Positions 1-8,441 of a stretch of DNA of 32,316 nt are shown here, piece after piece; position 1 is the stretch's first letter; every line of letters starts with the position of its first letter. The notes beneath the pieces are model-generated. The model saw only the letters and a program-made list of their open reading frames with translations. It was not told where the DNA came from and did no database searches. This DNA is from Candidatus Nanoarchaeia archaeon (GTDB lineage Archaea; Nanobdellota; Nanobdellia; SCGC-AAA011-G17; JACPNG01): NCBI GenBank assembly GCA_028713535.1, contig JAQTOC010000008.1:1-32316 (forward strand), in the 5' to 3' direction. Made by a program: the position numbers and the translations under genes.

Positions 1-2
1 TG

Positions 3-353
3 AATTTAATAAAAAGATTCAAGCCAAGCAAAGTATTCATACCTTCTTTTGGGGATTTTCATCCTACAAAAGATCATCAGGCAGTTGCAATGATTACCAC
101 AGATGTTTTAAAGAAGATGGATTATAATGGGGAAATTTACACTTATGAGTTATGGCTGCTTAAGAAAGAAAACCTGCCTTACATCTATGTTGATGTTTCC
201 AAGTACCAGAAAAGGAAAATAGACCTTGTAAAGTCATTTCATAGCCAAAAACATTTTACTTACCCCTTGTTGATAATTTATCTTTTAAAATCCAGGCTTT
301 ATGGCAGGAAAATCAAGGCCAAGTATGCAGAGAGGTTTTACAAACTACAATGA
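3..353 (+). CDS. PIG-L/LmbE-family deacetylase, C-terminal part (5' end outside window)
   Basis: Frame stays open upstream of the listed M at 90 to the window edge: NLIKRFKPSKVFIPSFGDFHPTKDHQAVAMITTDVLKK; 'HPTKDHQAV' resembles the LmbE 'HPDHxAV' motif. Confidence 0.7.
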   Translation, partial: NLIKRFKPSKVFIPSFGDFHPTKDHQAVAMITTDVLKKMDYNGEIYTYELWLLKKENLPYIYVDVSKYQKRKIDLVKSFHSQKHFTYPLLIIYLLKSRLYGRKIKAKYAERFYKLQ

Positions 354-1408
354 AAATCTTATTTGTTGTCACTGGTTTTGGCTATGGGGATTCAATAAGG
401 ATAGATTCTGTTATCAGCGAAATTAAAAAGTTAAGCCCAAAGGCAAAAATTCTTGTTCTTGGCTACTCTGTTTCTTACAACTACTTCAGTTCTAAATATC
501 CCTGCTTAAAGATGAACGGTTATAAGTTCCCTGACAGGGACATGAAATTCAGCACCTCAAGGTTTATGCTGAAGAACTTTTATCTGGTAAGCAGATGGAT
601 AAAAAGTTTCATGAAGCATAAGAAAGCAATCCTTGACTTTAATCCAGACATTGTTGTTTCTGACTTTGAGCCTCTGGGAATAATCATAGCTAGAAAAATT
701 GGTGTTAAATGCATCTCAATCTTTGGGTTTGACCCAGAAACATACAAAACCTATCCGCACAAAAACATGACTCTTAATCTCCAAGCAAAATATATTTCCA
801 GATTGTACAAAGAGTCAGATCTTGTCATTATTCCTTCTTTCAAAAAACAAGGTCGTGTTGGTAATATAATTTATGTAAATCCAATAGTCAGGAAATATTC
901 TCCAAAGAATGAAATAAATATTATGAGAAAACTAAGGCTGACTAAAAAACCAATACTTGTTATGCTTGGAGGGTCCAACTATGGAATTGGTTTGGCTAAT
1001 AAGATAGGCAAGATAAACCAGAAGCTGAAACAGGAACTTATTATTTTTGGCGGAAGAGAGCAGCTCCCTTACTTGCATTATGTAAGGTTTAAGGAAAATT
1101 TCTTGGACTATCTCCAGGTTTGCTCAGGTATTATTACTCTCGCAGGAAACCTGACGCTTTCTGAATGCCTTACCCTTAAAAAACCAGCATTGGTATTGCC
1201 TATAAAAGACCATGTTGAGCAGCAGATGAATGCATATTCTCTTAAGGATGTTTTTTTGGTTGAGACAAAGCAGAACAGCCTTGAAAAATCGATAAGAAAT
1301 TTTATAAAGAACAAGGAAAAATTAATGGTTAAACTTAATAAAATGAATGTCAAGCCGAACGGTGCGAGACAAACAGCAGAAATAATAATAAAAGAGGTGG
1401 TTAAATGA
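350..1408 (+). CDS. Glycosyltransferase, MJ1255/MurG-like (GT28-type C-terminal region)
   Basis: N-terminal MKILFVVTGFGYGDSIR; VVSDFEPLGIIIARKIG; C-terminal LSECLTLKKPALVLPIKDHVEQQMNA. ATGA overlap with upstream CDS. Confidence 0.75.
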   Translation: MKILFVVTGFGYGDSIRIDSVISEIKKLSPKAKILVLGYSVSYNYFSSKYPCLKMNGYKFPDRDMKFSTSRFMLKNFYLVSRWIKSFMKHKKAILDFNPDIVVSDFEPLGIIIARKIGVKCISIFGFDPETYKTYPHKNMTLNLQAKYISRLYKESDLVIIPSFKKQGRVGNIIYVNPIVRKYSPKNEINIMRKLRLTKKPILVMLGGSNYGIGLANKIGKINQKLKQELIIFGGREQLPYLHYVRFKENFLDYLQVCSGIITLAGNLTLSECLTLKKPALVLPIKDHVEQQMNAYSLKDVFLVETKQNSLEKSIRNFIKNKEKLMVKLNKMNVKPNGARQTAEIIIKEVVK

Positions 1409-1998
1409 AAAAAATTTTGTTTTTAATTGCATTCTTTTTAACATTAACTTTTGTTTTTGCTCAGGAAGATGAAGAAGGGGCAATTAGTGAAGCAGATATT
1501 CTAGCTGGTAACATAGGCGATACAGATTCTTCTGAATATGAAACAGATTATTCTTCTGAAGACGTTCCGGTAGATGAGCCTCTTGAAGGCCCAAGTTACA
1601 GCCAGGAAGAAACAGAAGGAGATATTACTCAAGAGTATAAAGAGGAATATAATCCTGAGTGCCCTGAAGGCTGTTTTTATAATGATAAATGCTACAGTGT
1701 TGGCAAACAGTTTTTGACAGCAGAAAATGGCAAGGAGATTTATTGCAGCACCTCACAAAAAATCGAGGATGCAAAAGCTTCTGGTTCAGTGTGCCAGCAG
1801 GATTTTGAATGCCTTAGCTTTTATTGCAAGGACAGAGTTTGTGAAGACAGTTCAATAACATCTGCAAGGAAAATCGGCTTTGTTAATATACTAATGGTTA
1901 TATTGGCAATAATCATATTAATTGTTGTTATATATGCTGTTAAGAATTTGCGTTTAAAAATTAAAAAACAGCAGGAAGGGCCTAAAGAACAGCAATGA
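1405..1998 (+). CDS. Secreted/membrane-anchored acidic Cys-rich protein, unknown function
   Basis: Signal peptide (MKKILFLIAFFLTLTFVFAQ), acidic linker, Cys-rich segment CPEGCFYNDKCYSV..., C-terminal TM helix followed by basic tail. ATGA overlap with previous CDS. Confidence 0.7.
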   Translation: MKKILFLIAFFLTLTFVFAQEDEEGAISEADILAGNIGDTDSSEYETDYSSEDVPVDEPLEGPSYSQEETEGDITQEYKEEYNPECPEGCFYNDKCYSVGKQFLTAENGKEIYCSTSQKIEDAKASGSVCQQDFECLSFYCKDRVCEDSSITSARKIGFVNILMVILAIIILIVVIYAVKNLRLKIKKQQEGPKEQQ

Positions 1999-2078
1999 TA
2001 GCAACACAAGTTATAAAAGACGGGGATTTATTAGAATTAGATACAAAAAAGAGTATTGTCAGAAAAATAAAAAAATGA
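1995..2078 (+). CDS. Micro-ORF, 27 aa (MIATQVIKDGDLLELDTKKSIVRKIKK)
   Basis: ATGA stop/start overlaps at both ends (1995-1998 and 2075-2078). Below the length cutoff of the ORF track. Confidence 0.45.
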   Translation: MIATQVIKDGDLLELDTKKSIVRKIKK

Positions 2079-2542
2079 GAGAAATAAACATACTGGGGAC
2101 AAAAAGCGGGATACTTGATCCTAAGCACCTTAAGAGTTATACTCCTACTGTGGATATTATTAATGCTGTTGACAAGAAAGACTGGTTCAGGGCTTTATGG
2201 TATTCTTTTGCCCAGCTTGAATTTTATCTTAGAAGGCATGTTCTCTGGTATGTAACAAACTACTCAAAGGCACCAGAAGCAGAAATTTTTGATGAAATCA
2301 TGAACAAAACCGAGTTCTGGAAGATTATTGAAAAGGCAGAAAAAATAAAGTTGATTACAAAAGATGAGCAAAAAGAGATTGATTACGTAAGGAACGTAAG
2401 AAATGATATGGCTCATTCATTCTACTTAGTTTACAACCAGAACATAAACGAAAGAGAAGCAAGAGTTGTTATAGAGTTTGTGTTAAAAGTAATAAACAAA
2501 CTAAATAAAAAAGCAGAAGAGTTTAAGAGTATTATGAAATAA
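2075..2542 (+). CDS. HEPN-like domain protein
   Basis: Helical protein containing VRNVRNDMAHSF, i.e. the R-x4-H motif (RNDMAH) with N after R, typical of HEPN/DUF4145-type proteins. Confidence 0.5.
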   Translation: MREINILGTKSGILDPKHLKSYTPTVDIINAVDKKDWFRALWYSFAQLEFYLRRHVLWYVTNYSKAPEAEIFDEIMNKTEFWKIIEKAEKIKLITKDEQKEIDYVRNVRNDMAHSFYLVYNQNINEREARVVIEFVLKVINKLNKKAEEFKSIMK

Positions 2543-2862
2543 CAGCGAATATGTTTAATCGCTCAAAATTAGGGAAGATTTAAATACGTTAAGTAATAAA
2601 TGATTAATTATGACAGAGATTGGCGGAGTTCCACCTGCGGTATTGATTGCGGGGGCATATACATTCTTGTACAAAAAGCGGAGATGGGATTTAATTTTTA
2701 TTTTATATTAGGAATCTTATTATTGCTGTTTGGTTGCTATATGCATATGGACTACACCAATATTTGGCCATTTAATAAAAATAAATAAGTTTGCCTCGCA
2801 ACCCCTCCTTCAGATTTTACCCTATCAAAAACCTTAAAAATAAACCTTCATATTAATAACCT

Positions 2863-4188
2863 ATGGCTCCGGAATTATCAAAGTTCTTTGAGGAAAAACA
2901 ACCATCTTCAATCAGGTTAGCTCAGTTGCTTTTCCTTGAAAGACAGAAGAAAGAAGGAAAAAAAGCTCCTTATGTAATAAACGTAGCAATTGGAAATGTT
3001 TCTCTTAAAACCCATCCAAAAATGCTCAAGAGATATCTTAAACCAATTGACAAAGAACTAAAGCAAGGAATCTGGAAATATTCCCTAACATTTGGAAGAG
3101 AAATCTGCAATAATGTTTTCGTAAACATAATAAAATCTTTCCTTGATGATTCAAATGATCCAAAGTTATATTCTTTAATAGGAGATGGAAGTTCTGTCCT
3201 GATGAAATTAACCATCCTTGGAGTCTGCGGCAATCCAGGAAAAGATGAAAAGCCCTTGCTTCTAATAGACCCGGCATATGCAAACTACAGCTCAATCGCA
3301 AATGAAACAGGAAGGAAAATTGTGGCAGTCTCAAGGACTCTTAATAGCACTGGAAAATTCAGCGATGTCTCTCCAAAAGAAATTGAAAACGCAATTATTA
3401 AGCATAAACCAGGGGCTTTGTTAATCATACCTTATGATAATCCTTCTGGCCAGTTAATGAAGCAGGAAGTAATAAATGAATACGCAAGATTATGCTTGAA
3501 GTATAATATTTTCTTGGTTAGTGATGAAGCTTACAGAGGTCTTTATTACACAAAAGAAAAAAATGCCCCTTCAGTATGGCAGATAACTAATAAAGAAGTT
3601 CCAGGCATAGAAAACGCAAAAATAAGAATTAGCCTAGAAACAATGTCAAAAGTGTTTAATGCCTGTGGTTTAAGAATGGGCGCCCTAGTCACAGATAACA
3701 AAGAATTTCATACTAAAGCAGTGTTTGCAAGCACAACTTATTTATGCGCCTCAGTTACAAGCCAGCACATTGTTGAATCCTTGATTGATGAATCAAAGTC
3801 TGATATACAATCCTGGGTAAAAAAACAAAGAGATTATTACAGAAATATTTTTGATGATATGTATGTTCAATTCAAAAAATTAATGCCAAATTTAATAGTT
3901 TCTGTTCCAGAGGCAGCAATCTATCTTGTTTTGGATGTGAAAAACATTGCTAAACATAATTTTGACTCAGAGCATTTTGTTAAATACTGTGCAGAAAAAG
4001 GTTCTGTTAAAATAAACAACAAGCAAATGACATTGTTAGTTGCACCAATGACCGGTTTTTATAACACAAAAAACAACCCAGGAAAAACACAAATGAGAAT
4101 TGCATGCGTTCTTCCAAAAAACGAAATGAAATTAGTTCCTAAATTATTCAAGGAATTGTTTAAGCAATATGAAAGTAAAAGACCATAA
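2863..4188 (+). CDS. PLP-dependent aminotransferase class I/II
   Basis: IIPYDNPSGQLM, VSDEAYRGLYY, SLETMSKVFNACGLRMGALV (PLP-Lys context), C-terminal MRIACVLP. Confidence 0.85.
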   Translation: MAPELSKFFEEKQPSSIRLAQLLFLERQKKEGKKAPYVINVAIGNVSLKTHPKMLKRYLKPIDKELKQGIWKYSLTFGREICNNVFVNIIKSFLDDSNDPKLYSLIGDGSSVLMKLTILGVCGNPGKDEKPLLLIDPAYANYSSIANETGRKIVAVSRTLNSTGKFSDVSPKEIENAIIKHKPGALLIIPYDNPSGQLMKQEVINEYARLCLKYNIFLVSDEAYRGLYYTKEKNAPSVWQITNKEVPGIENAKIRISLETMSKVFNACGLRMGALVTDNKEFHTKAVFASTTYLCASVTSQHIVESLIDESKSDIQSWVKKQRDYYRNIFDDMYVQFKKLMPNLIVSVPEAAIYLVLDVKNIAKHNFDSEHFVKYCAEKGSVKINNKQMTLLVAPMTGFYNTKNNPGKTQMRIACVLPKNEMKLVPKLFKELFKQYESKRP

Positions 4189-4219
4189 ATCTTTTATATT
4201 GTTTTAAGTTATTAATTCT

Positions 4220-4759
4220 ATGATTCAAGGCCTAGACATTCTGAAAAAACTAGTCCAGGAAAATAACCTTGTTGAAAACTTATGTGAGAGAGAATTAAAT
4301 AACCCCGAGAATGCTGGTTTTGATTTAAGATTAGGTGAAGTTCATAGTTTGGAGGGAGATGCTTTTATTGGAATTAACGAAAGAAAAACCCCTTCAATAA
4401 AATTATTGGCAAAGTTTGAGGATAATAAAAATAATAAAATAACCATTAAACCAGGAGATTATTTTCTATGCAAAACAATTGAAAAAATAAACGTTCCAAA
4501 AGACTTGTTTGGAATTTATTTTTTAAGGAGTACATGTTGGAGATCAGGGGCAAAGTTAGTTTCTGGAATGCTTGGCCCAGGCTATAGCGGAGAGCTTATC
4601 TTTCCTTTGTCAAATGCAGGTCCGTTAAATATCGAGATGGAACTAGGAGCCAGAGTCGTCCACGTTTTCTTTGTTAAGATAGAAGGAAGTTCCTCAGAGT
4701 ATAAAGGCCAGTGGCAGGGCGGCAGGATATCCACTTTTGGAATTGAAAAACAAATATAA
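4220..4759 (+). CDS. dCTP deaminase/dUTPase-fold protein (divergent)
   Basis: NPENAGFDLRLGEV; FLRSTCWRSGAKLVSGMLGPGYSGELIFPLSNAGPLNIEMELGARVVHVFF aligns with the Dcd/dUTPase core. Confidence 0.75.
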   Translation: MIQGLDILKKLVQENNLVENLCERELNNPENAGFDLRLGEVHSLEGDAFIGINERKTPSIKLLAKFEDNKNNKITIKPGDYFLCKTIEKINVPKDLFGIYFLRSTCWRSGAKLVSGMLGPGYSGELIFPLSNAGPLNIEMELGARVVHVFFVKIEGSSSEYKGQWQGGRISTFGIEKQI

Positions 4760-4781
4760 ATACTGAATATTTATTATCACT

Positions 4782-5528
4782 ATGTTTATTCATGCAATTA
4801 ATCCGGTTTTATTGACAGTTTTTGGACTTGAGATAAGGTACTACGGTTTAATTTATGTTGTTTCTTTTATCCTTGCTTATTTTATTTTAAAAAAACTCTC
4901 CAAAGAAAAAGAGATTAACCTTAATGTTGAGGATTTTTTGTTCTACATAGTTATCGGAGCAATAGTCGGAGCAAGAATATTTTATGTCTTGTTTTATAAT
5001 TTAAATTATTTTATATTAAATCCAGAAGAAATAATTATGTTATGGAAAGGAGGCCTGTCTTTTCACGGAGGTTTAGTCGGAGCAATAATAGCCGGTATAA
5101 TTTATTCTAGAATAAAAAAACTGAATTTCTGGAAGCTTGCAGACATTTCTGTAATTCCATTAGCTTTCAGTTTATTTTTAGGGAGAATTGGTAATTTTAT
5201 TAACGGAGAATTATACGGAAGAATAACAAATGTTTCATGGGCAGTTAAGTTTCCTAACCAGGATGTTTATAGGCACCCTTCCCAGTTATACGAATCGCTA
5301 AAGAACCTGTTTATTTTTATAGTTTTAATTTTTACAAGGAAAACAGCACATAAACCCGGCTTCCAGTTTGCATTATTCATGGGTTTATACTCTGTGCTTA
5401 GGTTTATTGTTGAGTTTTTCAGGGCTCCAGACCCGCAAATAGGATTGATTTATGGTCTTACACTAGGGCAAATTTTAAATATCCCATTGTTTTTAATTTC
5501 ATTATACCTTTTAATAGTAAAGAGATAA
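4782..5528 (+). CDS. lgt: Prolipoprotein diacylglyceryl transferase
   Basis: Multi-TM; IRYYGLIYV, GGLSFHGGLVGAI, GRIGNFINGELYGR and HPSQLYES match the conserved Lgt motifs. Confidence 0.93.
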   Translation: MFIHAINPVLLTVFGLEIRYYGLIYVVSFILAYFILKKLSKEKEINLNVEDFLFYIVIGAIVGARIFYVLFYNLNYFILNPEEIIMLWKGGLSFHGGLVGAIIAGIIYSRIKKLNFWKLADISVIPLAFSLFLGRIGNFINGELYGRITNVSWAVKFPNQDVYRHPSQLYESLKNLFIFIVLIFTRKTAHKPGFQFALFMGLYSVLRFIVEFFRAPDPQIGLIYGLTLGQILNIPLFLISLYLLIVKR

Positions 5529-5529
5529 A

Positions 5530-6099
5530 ATGAATGACTTAATAAAAAAGGATATTATAAATCTTATTAATGAAGCTCTAAGTGCTATTTCAAAAAAGGA
5601 TATTACTTTGTTAAAGGAAATTTCTGATCACACAATACATAATTCAGCAACAAGCCAGGATGATGCCTCAATAAGCATAGCAGTTGTTGTTTATTCCTTG
5701 TATAAAATATTTAACAATCCTTCCTTAACTCATAGTAAAAAATGGGAGAGGTTTAGCAAGGACCTTGTTTTGTATTTGGGAAAGGCAAAAGAAGGCCTTG
5801 AAAGGGATGATCTTTCCAAGTATAACAGCTCAATAAGTTTAATCTTAAAGAGTATGTCAAAAATAGAAAGTCAGCTTGGCCAGTATATTTTTTCTGTTAT
5901 AAATAGTGCTAAAGTAAAAAAGGGAACCAAGTTGTACGAGCATGGGATCTCAGCTTCAAGAGCAGCCCAAATCCTTGGGATATCTTCATGGGATTTGATG
6001 AGTTATATGGGAAATGTTAGTATTCCCGAAACAGAAAGAATTTTGACAAAAAAAACAAAAGAAAGGCTTGAAAGCGCAAGGAGACTGTTTGAGATATGA
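5530..6099 (+). CDS. Helical protein with C-terminal HTH resembling UPF0175-type antitoxins
   Basis: C-terminal HGISASRAAQILGISSWDLMSYMGN looks like a UPF0175-like helix-turn-helix; ATGA overlap with downstream PIN gene. Confidence 0.5.
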   Translation: MNDLIKKDIINLINEALSAISKKDITLLKEISDHTIHNSATSQDDASISIAVVVYSLYKIFNNPSLTHSKKWERFSKDLVLYLGKAKEGLERDDLSKYNSSISLILKSMSKIESQLGQYIFSVINSAKVKKGTKLYEHGISASRAAQILGISSWDLMSYMGNVSIPETERILTKKTKERLESARRLFEI

Positions 6100-6800
6100 A
6101 ATCAATGGTTTTTGACTCAAGTGCAATCATTAGCATAGTAACTAATGACTTGCTTTGGAGCCTGTCAAAGCTTAAAGAAAAATTTAAAGGCCAGTTTTAT
6201 ATTCCTGAAGGCATAAAAGAAGAACTGATTGTTAAGCCCTTAGGATCAAAAAGATATAAGCTTGAAGCAATGCAGGTTTTGTCAGAAGTAAACAAGGGAA
6301 TCCTGGAAGTATATTCTAATCCAAGAGTTATTGAAAGAGGGAAACAGCTTGCTGACAGGGCAAATAATTTAATAAAAGCAAGAGGCAACTGGATAACCTT
6401 AGTCAACCAAAACGACATGGAATGTTTAGCTTTAACAGAGTATCTTAACTCAGATGCATTGGTCATTGATGAAAGAACAGTTCGATTATTAGTTGAAGAT
6501 CCAGGTTCTCTTATAAAATTGTTTGAAAGAAAAATACACACAAAAGTTGAAGTCAATAAAGACAACCTCAATTTCTTCAAGGAAGAATTTAAGAAAATAA
6601 ACGTGATAAGGTCAGCAGAATTGATGTCTGTTGCTTTTGAGCTGGGAATATTAGATGATTATGCAAAGCAGAATGGAGTCAAGATTGACAATGTTAATCT
6701 AAAAGAGAGTTTGATTGAGGGACTGTTATGGGGCTTAAAGTTAAGAGGATGTGCTATTTCTGAAGAAGAAATAGATGGCATAATGAAGTATTATCATTAG
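6096..6800 (+). CDS. PIN-domain ribonuclease-like protein with C-terminal extension
   Basis: N-terminal MVFDSSAIISI, IPEGIKEELI, NDMECLALTEYLNSDALVIDERTVR = PIN acidic residues D..E..E/D..D. Confidence 0.75.
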   Translation: MKSMVFDSSAIISIVTNDLLWSLSKLKEKFKGQFYIPEGIKEELIVKPLGSKRYKLEAMQVLSEVNKGILEVYSNPRVIERGKQLADRANNLIKARGNWITLVNQNDMECLALTEYLNSDALVIDERTVRLLVEDPGSLIKLFERKIHTKVEVNKDNLNFFKEEFKKINVIRSAELMSVAFELGILDDYAKQNGVKIDNVNLKESLIEGLLWGLKLRGCAISEEEIDGIMKYYH

Positions 6801-6838
6801 TAACATTTAAAAATAATCTTTATTTCTGAAAGTTGTAA

Positions 6839-6912
6839 GGGGGCGTAGCACAACCCGGCTAGTGTAATCGGCTCCAGACCGATTGATCCAGGTTCAAATC
6901 CTGGCGTCCCCA
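6839..6912 (+). tRNA. tRNA-Trp (CCA)
   Basis: Cloverleaf: GGGGGCG acceptor pairs with CGTCCCC; anticodon arm ATCGG-CTCCAGA-CCGAT; T arm CCAGG-TTCAAAT-CCTGG; discriminator A; no encoded CCA end. Confidence 0.95.
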
Positions 6913-6922
6913 TGTCCTTGTT

Positions 6923-7363
6923 CTAGATTATTCCTTCTATCCTTGATAATACTTCTTCATACCCTTTTTGGAATCTTTGGGTTCGGTCTGGGTGCAACAA
7001 TCTTTCAATTCGATTGATGCTTTTTTTAAGATCAAGACCTTCACTTTCTGAAATTAAATACATTTCTTCCAATCTCCCATTGAGCCTTCCTAAGTATCCT
7101 AATGAAAAGTCACATTTTTCTGTAAGGGTTATGTATATCCTAGAAGACGGAACAACCTCCTTGCCATCACTGATTCCATGCCTATTCTGATGATCATAAA
7201 CAGAAAGACCTACACGAGTTTCCCCATCTACTAAGTCAATATGATACCTAAAGGGTATGTCTGAAAAATAAATTTTATTTTTTTCTGGTTTCTCAGCAGA
7301 ATTTTTAATTACATAATCCATTATTTTTTTAGAAATTTTACAAATCTTTTTTCCCATAAACAC
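6923..7363 (-). CDS. Hypothetical protein
   Basis: Complete 146-aa ORF with ordinary codon/amino-acid usage; no recognised family. Confidence 0.55.
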   Translation of the reverse strand: MFMGKKICKISKKIMDYVIKNSAEKPEKNKIYFSDIPFRYHIDLVDGETRVGLSVYDHQNRHGISDGKEVVPSSRIYITLTEKCDFSLGYLGRLNGRLEEMYLISESEGLDLKKSINRIERLLHPDRTQRFQKGYEEVLSRIEGII

Positions 7364-7397
7364 CTTTCTTAAAAGAACATATTTAAATTTACTTATA

Positions 7398-8300
7398 CTA
7401 AAACAATACTAATTTATCAATATTATTTTCATTAAGTTGTTTGTCCTCGTAATAAATACCGCCCTTTCCGTCTTTTTTATAGTCCTGATTTGCAACTCTT
7501 GCTATTGTTTCTGGAAAAATTATCCAGTCTCCATTAACCTTTAATCTTTCCTGTAAATCTTTTGCGGTGCTATACACAGGGAACATCTTTCTTAATTGTT
7601 TATCAGAAGCCTCTGGATTTTCTTTTATGTATTTTTGGATTTCTTTAATATCATTAGCATCACCGCAAAGTTTTGTTATATTCGCTAAGTGATCCATGTC
7701 CAAATACTGTGGAGCAGAAACCGCAAGCAAAGGCCCACCATCTAATTCAGGTGTGACTAAATGAACAGAACTATGGCCTTTACTCTCTCCATTTAAGATT
7801 GCCTTGGCACTTGGAACCCAGCCCAGTCCAACATACTTTCTTTTGCCTTTTTCATCCCTGACTCTTAAGTCTCCTGGATGAACATTAAGAATTGTGGGGT
7901 AAGCATCTAATAATTCATTAGTAACAATCCAATCATATCCTGCCAAAGCAACCATATTTATACCATAATTTCTTATGATTTTGGCTGTATTTTCATCATA
8001 CTCTTTTCTTTTGTCTAGTTTGTCTGTAAACTTGCTTTTGAATCCTTTGATATCAACACATATAACAGGAATTTTTAATCCTCTTTCCTTAAAACTATTA
8101 CCTATTTCCTTGGCTTTTGAGTTAGGATTATCTGTAAAAATTAGATTTGGATAAAAAGTTGTCTTATTATCGTCCTTATCCATAATAAACCTTTCAAGAA
8201 TTTTTGTGGCGTTAGACCCAGTTCCAGACATGAAAATAGCGAGAATTACATCCTTTGTATTCACAAGAGGCTCTAGTCCCATTTTATCCATAAAATTCAA
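7398..8300 (-). CDS. Formyltransferase family protein (PurN/GART-like)
   Basis: ILAIFMSGTGSNATKILERF, LAGYDWIVTNELLDAYPTILNVHPGDLR (NxHP), GHSSVHLVTPELDGGPLL. Confidence 0.8.
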   Translation of the reverse strand: MNFMDKMGLEPLVNTKDVILAIFMSGTGSNATKILERFIMDKDDNKTTFYPNLIFTDNPNSKAKEIGNSFKERGLKIPVICVDIKGFKSKFTDKLDKRKEYDENTAKIIRNYGINMVALAGYDWIVTNELLDAYPTILNVHPGDLRVRDEKGKRKYVGLGWVPSAKAILNGESKGHSSVHLVTPELDGGPLLAVSAPQYLDMDHLANITKLCGDANDIKEIQKYIKENPEASDKQLRKMFPVYSTAKDLQERLKVNGDWIIFPETIARVANQDYKKDGKGGIYYEDKQLNENNIDKLVLF

Positions 8301-8441
8301 CTCAATAAATAGGTTTTTGGTGTTTTATTATATATGTTTTGGTAGTAAACTAATGAGTAGTAACAAAACAGAAAACTTTATAAATGACTTATTACCTCAT
8401 AATGGTAAATATATTTCATGAAATGCATGTTGGAGGCCAAA

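Noticed and set aside
1108-1353. Minus-strand 81-aa ORF
   Set aside because: Antisense to the conserved glycosyltransferase C-terminus.
3038-3334. Minus-strand ORFs (2970..3233, 3038..3334)
   Set aside because: Antisense to the aminotransferase; no independent support.
8206-8421. 71-aa ORF
   Set aside because: Antisense to the formyltransferase N-terminus and promoter region; no protein-like features.
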